From contig JASGCF010000194.1 of NCBI GenBank assembly GCA_030054275.1, forward strand, positions 1 through 6,403: DNA of 6,403 bases, read 5' to 3'. The notes below the pieces were generated by a model. It searched no databases, had not been told where the DNA came from, and was given only the letters and a program-made list of their open reading frames with translations. Below, one piece after another: positions 5,027 through 6,403 of this stretch (positions are counted from its first letter, which is position 1; each line of letters opens with the position of its first letter). The translations under genes were made by a program, and so were the position numbers. This DNA is from Limnohabitans sp. (GTDB taxonomy: Bacteria; Planctomycetota; Phycisphaerae; Phycisphaerales; SM1A02).

Positions 5027-6403
5027 TCGCGCACCTTGCATTCGCCGCCGAAACGGCGCAAACGACGGTACTCCCCGGCGGTTTCGATCTCTCCGCGATT
5101 TCCAATCCGTGGCTGCAAGCGCTCGCGCTGATGCTCGGTACATTCATCCTCGAAGATACGACCGCGATTGCCGCGGGACTCCTCGCGCACAACGGCACGA
5201 TTTCGATGCCCGTCGCCATCCTCGGCACCGGCATCGGCATCTTCATCGGGGATCTCTCGCTGTACATCATGGGCGCCGCTGCCGCGCGTGGCGCGAAAGG
5301 TACGGGTTGGATCCGCAAACGCCTTCCAGAAGCGCGACTGGCACAACTCAAAGGCTGGCTCGATCGCGGCAGTTGGAAAGCAGTTTTTCTCACGCGCGTC
5401 ATCTCGGGGACGCGACTTCCCGTGTATCTCGGTGCGGGGTTTGTGGGTGCGGGTTTCGCTGGTTTCGCGCTCTGGACGGGTGTCGCCGTCGCGCTTTGGA
5501 CACCGCTTGTCGTCGGCGGGACCGCGCTCGTCGGCGGCTCGCTCATCGCGTGGCTTGAACAACATCTCGGTCGCAGTTGGACCACATGGATCGTCGCCGG
5601 AATCGTCGTCTTTCTTGCGCTTCATCTTGTGCTCAAAGCATGGCGAAAGCGCCGCGCGATTTTCATCGCCATGCTTCGCGCGACGCACTTTGAATTCTGG
5701 CCAAATTGGGCGATCTACGGTCCACTTCTTCCTTGGTTCGCGTGGCAAGCCCTGCGATTCGGAGGTGCGCGCACGCTCACCGCGACCAATCCATGTTGGC
5801 CCGACGGCGGCGCTGCGGGCGAATCCAAGAGTGAAGGTTTGGGCGCGTTTGACGCAGAATGCACTGCGCCCTCGTTTCGCGTGATTCCAACTGAATCAGG
5901 CACTTCTTTCGTGCCCACATTCTCTGATGCATGCATCGAAGATGCGCTCGCGCAACTTGAGGCGACCGATTGGACGCGCGTGCCCAGTGCGAATGACGCC
6001 GGCGCTCGCGAGCTTCCCCCACCATGGTCGCGCCCCGTCATCGTCAAGCCCGACAGCGGCCAACGCGGTATCGCTGTCAAACTCGTCCGTGATGCAGCGG
6101 CCTTTCGTGCCGTATTCCGCGCATCGCACGCACCTCTTCTCGTGCAACGCTACGAGGAAGGCGCGTGCGAAGTCGGGCTCTTCGTCATTCGCTCGCCCGA
6201 CGAACGCGCGCAACTATTCGCAATTTGCGACAAACGCTTTCCTATCGCCACCGGTGATGGGCGCTCGACATTGCGCGAACTCATCATGCGCGACCGTCGA
6301 CTTCGCCTGCAGGAGCGCGTCTTTCTCACGCGGCTTGGCGGCGAGGCGGACCGCATTCCCGCGTATGGCGAACGCGTCCGCCCCGCCAACGCCGGAAATC
6401 ACG
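5023..6403 (+). CDS. DedA/VTT membrane domain fused to ATP-grasp ligase domain, C-terminus cut by window edge
   Basis: One uninterrupted frame of 460 codons runs from ATG 5023 (ATGA overlap with the NRDE stop, ACGAGG 6 nt upstream) to the right edge. Residues about 30-205 are a DedA/SNARE-associated (VTT) domain: TFILEDTTAIAAGLL (40-54), with the acidic pair Glu44-Asp45, GTGIGIFIGDLSLY (68-81), and FLTRVISGTRLPVYLGAG (122-139) with the family's Arg-x4-Arg pattern at 125/131. A basic segment (205-211) puts the rest in the cytoplasm. At 223-272 is FEFWPNWAIYGPLLPW plus TNPCWPDGG and GESK, a block I associate with the N-terminus of stand-alone ATP-grasp proteins. The ATP-grasp region follows: PVIVKPDSGQRGIAVKL (338-354), LLVQRYEEG (372-380), and GDGRSTLRELI (411-421), as in cyanophycin-synthetase-type ligases, ending at GNH. 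The C-terminal catalytic half is outside. DedA proteins include undecaprenyl-phosphate and phospholipid translocases, and ATP-grasp enzymes join a carboxylate to an amine. The substrate is unknown. Confidence 0.87.
   Translation, partial: MIAHLAFAAETAQTTVLPGGFDLSAISNPWLQALALMLGTFILEDTTAIAAGLLAHNGTISMPVAILGTGIGIFIGDLSLYIMGAAAARGAKGTGWIRKRLPEARLAQLKGWLDRGSWKAVFLTRVISGTRLPVYLGAGFVGAGFAGFALWTGVAVALWTPLVVGGTALVGGSLIAWLEQHLGRSWTTWIVAGIVVFLALHLVLKAWRKRRAIFIAMLRATHFEFWPNWAIYGPLLPWFAWQALRFGGARTLTATNPCWPDGGAAGESKSEGLGAFDAECTAPSFRVIPTESGTSFVPTFSDACIEDALAQLEATDWTRVPSANDAGARELPPPWSRPVIVKPDSGQRGIAVKLVRDAAAFRAVFRASHAPLLVQRYEEGACEVGLFVIRSPDERAQLFAICDKRFPIATGDGRSTLRELIMRDRRLRLQERVFLTRLGGEADRIPAYGERVRPANAGNH

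Noticed and set aside
4903..5748. Long minus-strand open frame (281 codons) opposite the NRDE and DedA genes
   Set aside because: Composition is charged and low-complexity (Arg/Asp/Glu), no recognisable domain, and the plus strand there encodes clear NRDE and DedA motifs in frame.
1..6403. tRNA, rRNA, CRISPR arrays, insertion sequences and intrinsic terminators
   Set aside because: None seen: coding sequence is almost continuous, no spaced repeats or terminal inverted repeats were found, and no GC hairpin followed by a T-run occurs between genes.

Overview
The window is a gene-dense, GC-rich bacterial segment (about 57-60% GC by eye) with Shine-Dalgarno-type ribosome sites. It contains no RNA genes, mobile elements or CRISPR. 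Gene content and codon habit (heavy use of GCG, CGC and GAC/GAT) would fit a Planctomycetota-like (perhaps Phycisphaerae) or similar environmental bacterium. This assignment is weak, because no phylogenetic marker is present. Seven protein genes fill the window in two divergent groups around a short control region near 3590-3702. Both end genes are cut by the window edges.

Left group, minus strand, read from 3589 down past position 1. In order of transcription it encodes: (a) a small three-helix membrane protein; (b) a six-helix ferric-reductase/MsrQ-like haem membrane domain fused to a Rieske [2Fe-2S] domain; (c) a single-pass membrane protein with an exported Cys/His-rich motif; and (d) an exported LCAT-family alpha/beta-hydrolase (lipase/acyltransferase), truncated at the left edge. 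Each adjacent pair overlaps by exactly 4 nt (ATGA, GTGA, ATGA), and each of the four has a visible ribosome site, so this is a translationally coupled operon. A reasonable reading is a membrane electron-transfer module (b, with a and c as partners) co-expressed with a cell-envelope lipid enzyme (d).

Right group, plus strand, from about 3703 to the right edge: (e) a DinB-fold protein with the metal-type histidines, (f) an NRDE/TANGO2-family protein, and (g) a DedA (VTT/SNARE-associated) membrane domain fused in one reading frame to an ATP-grasp ligase domain, truncated at the right edge. Gaps are 7 nt (e/f) and a 4-nt ATGA overlap (f/g), so this is also one operon.

The most interesting items are the DedA-ATP-grasp fusion, the Rieske/haem membrane operon with its Cys/His-motif partner and LCAT enzyme, and a perfect 13-bp tandem duplication inside the 5' end of the first left-group gene. 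That duplication changes which upstream start is in frame.
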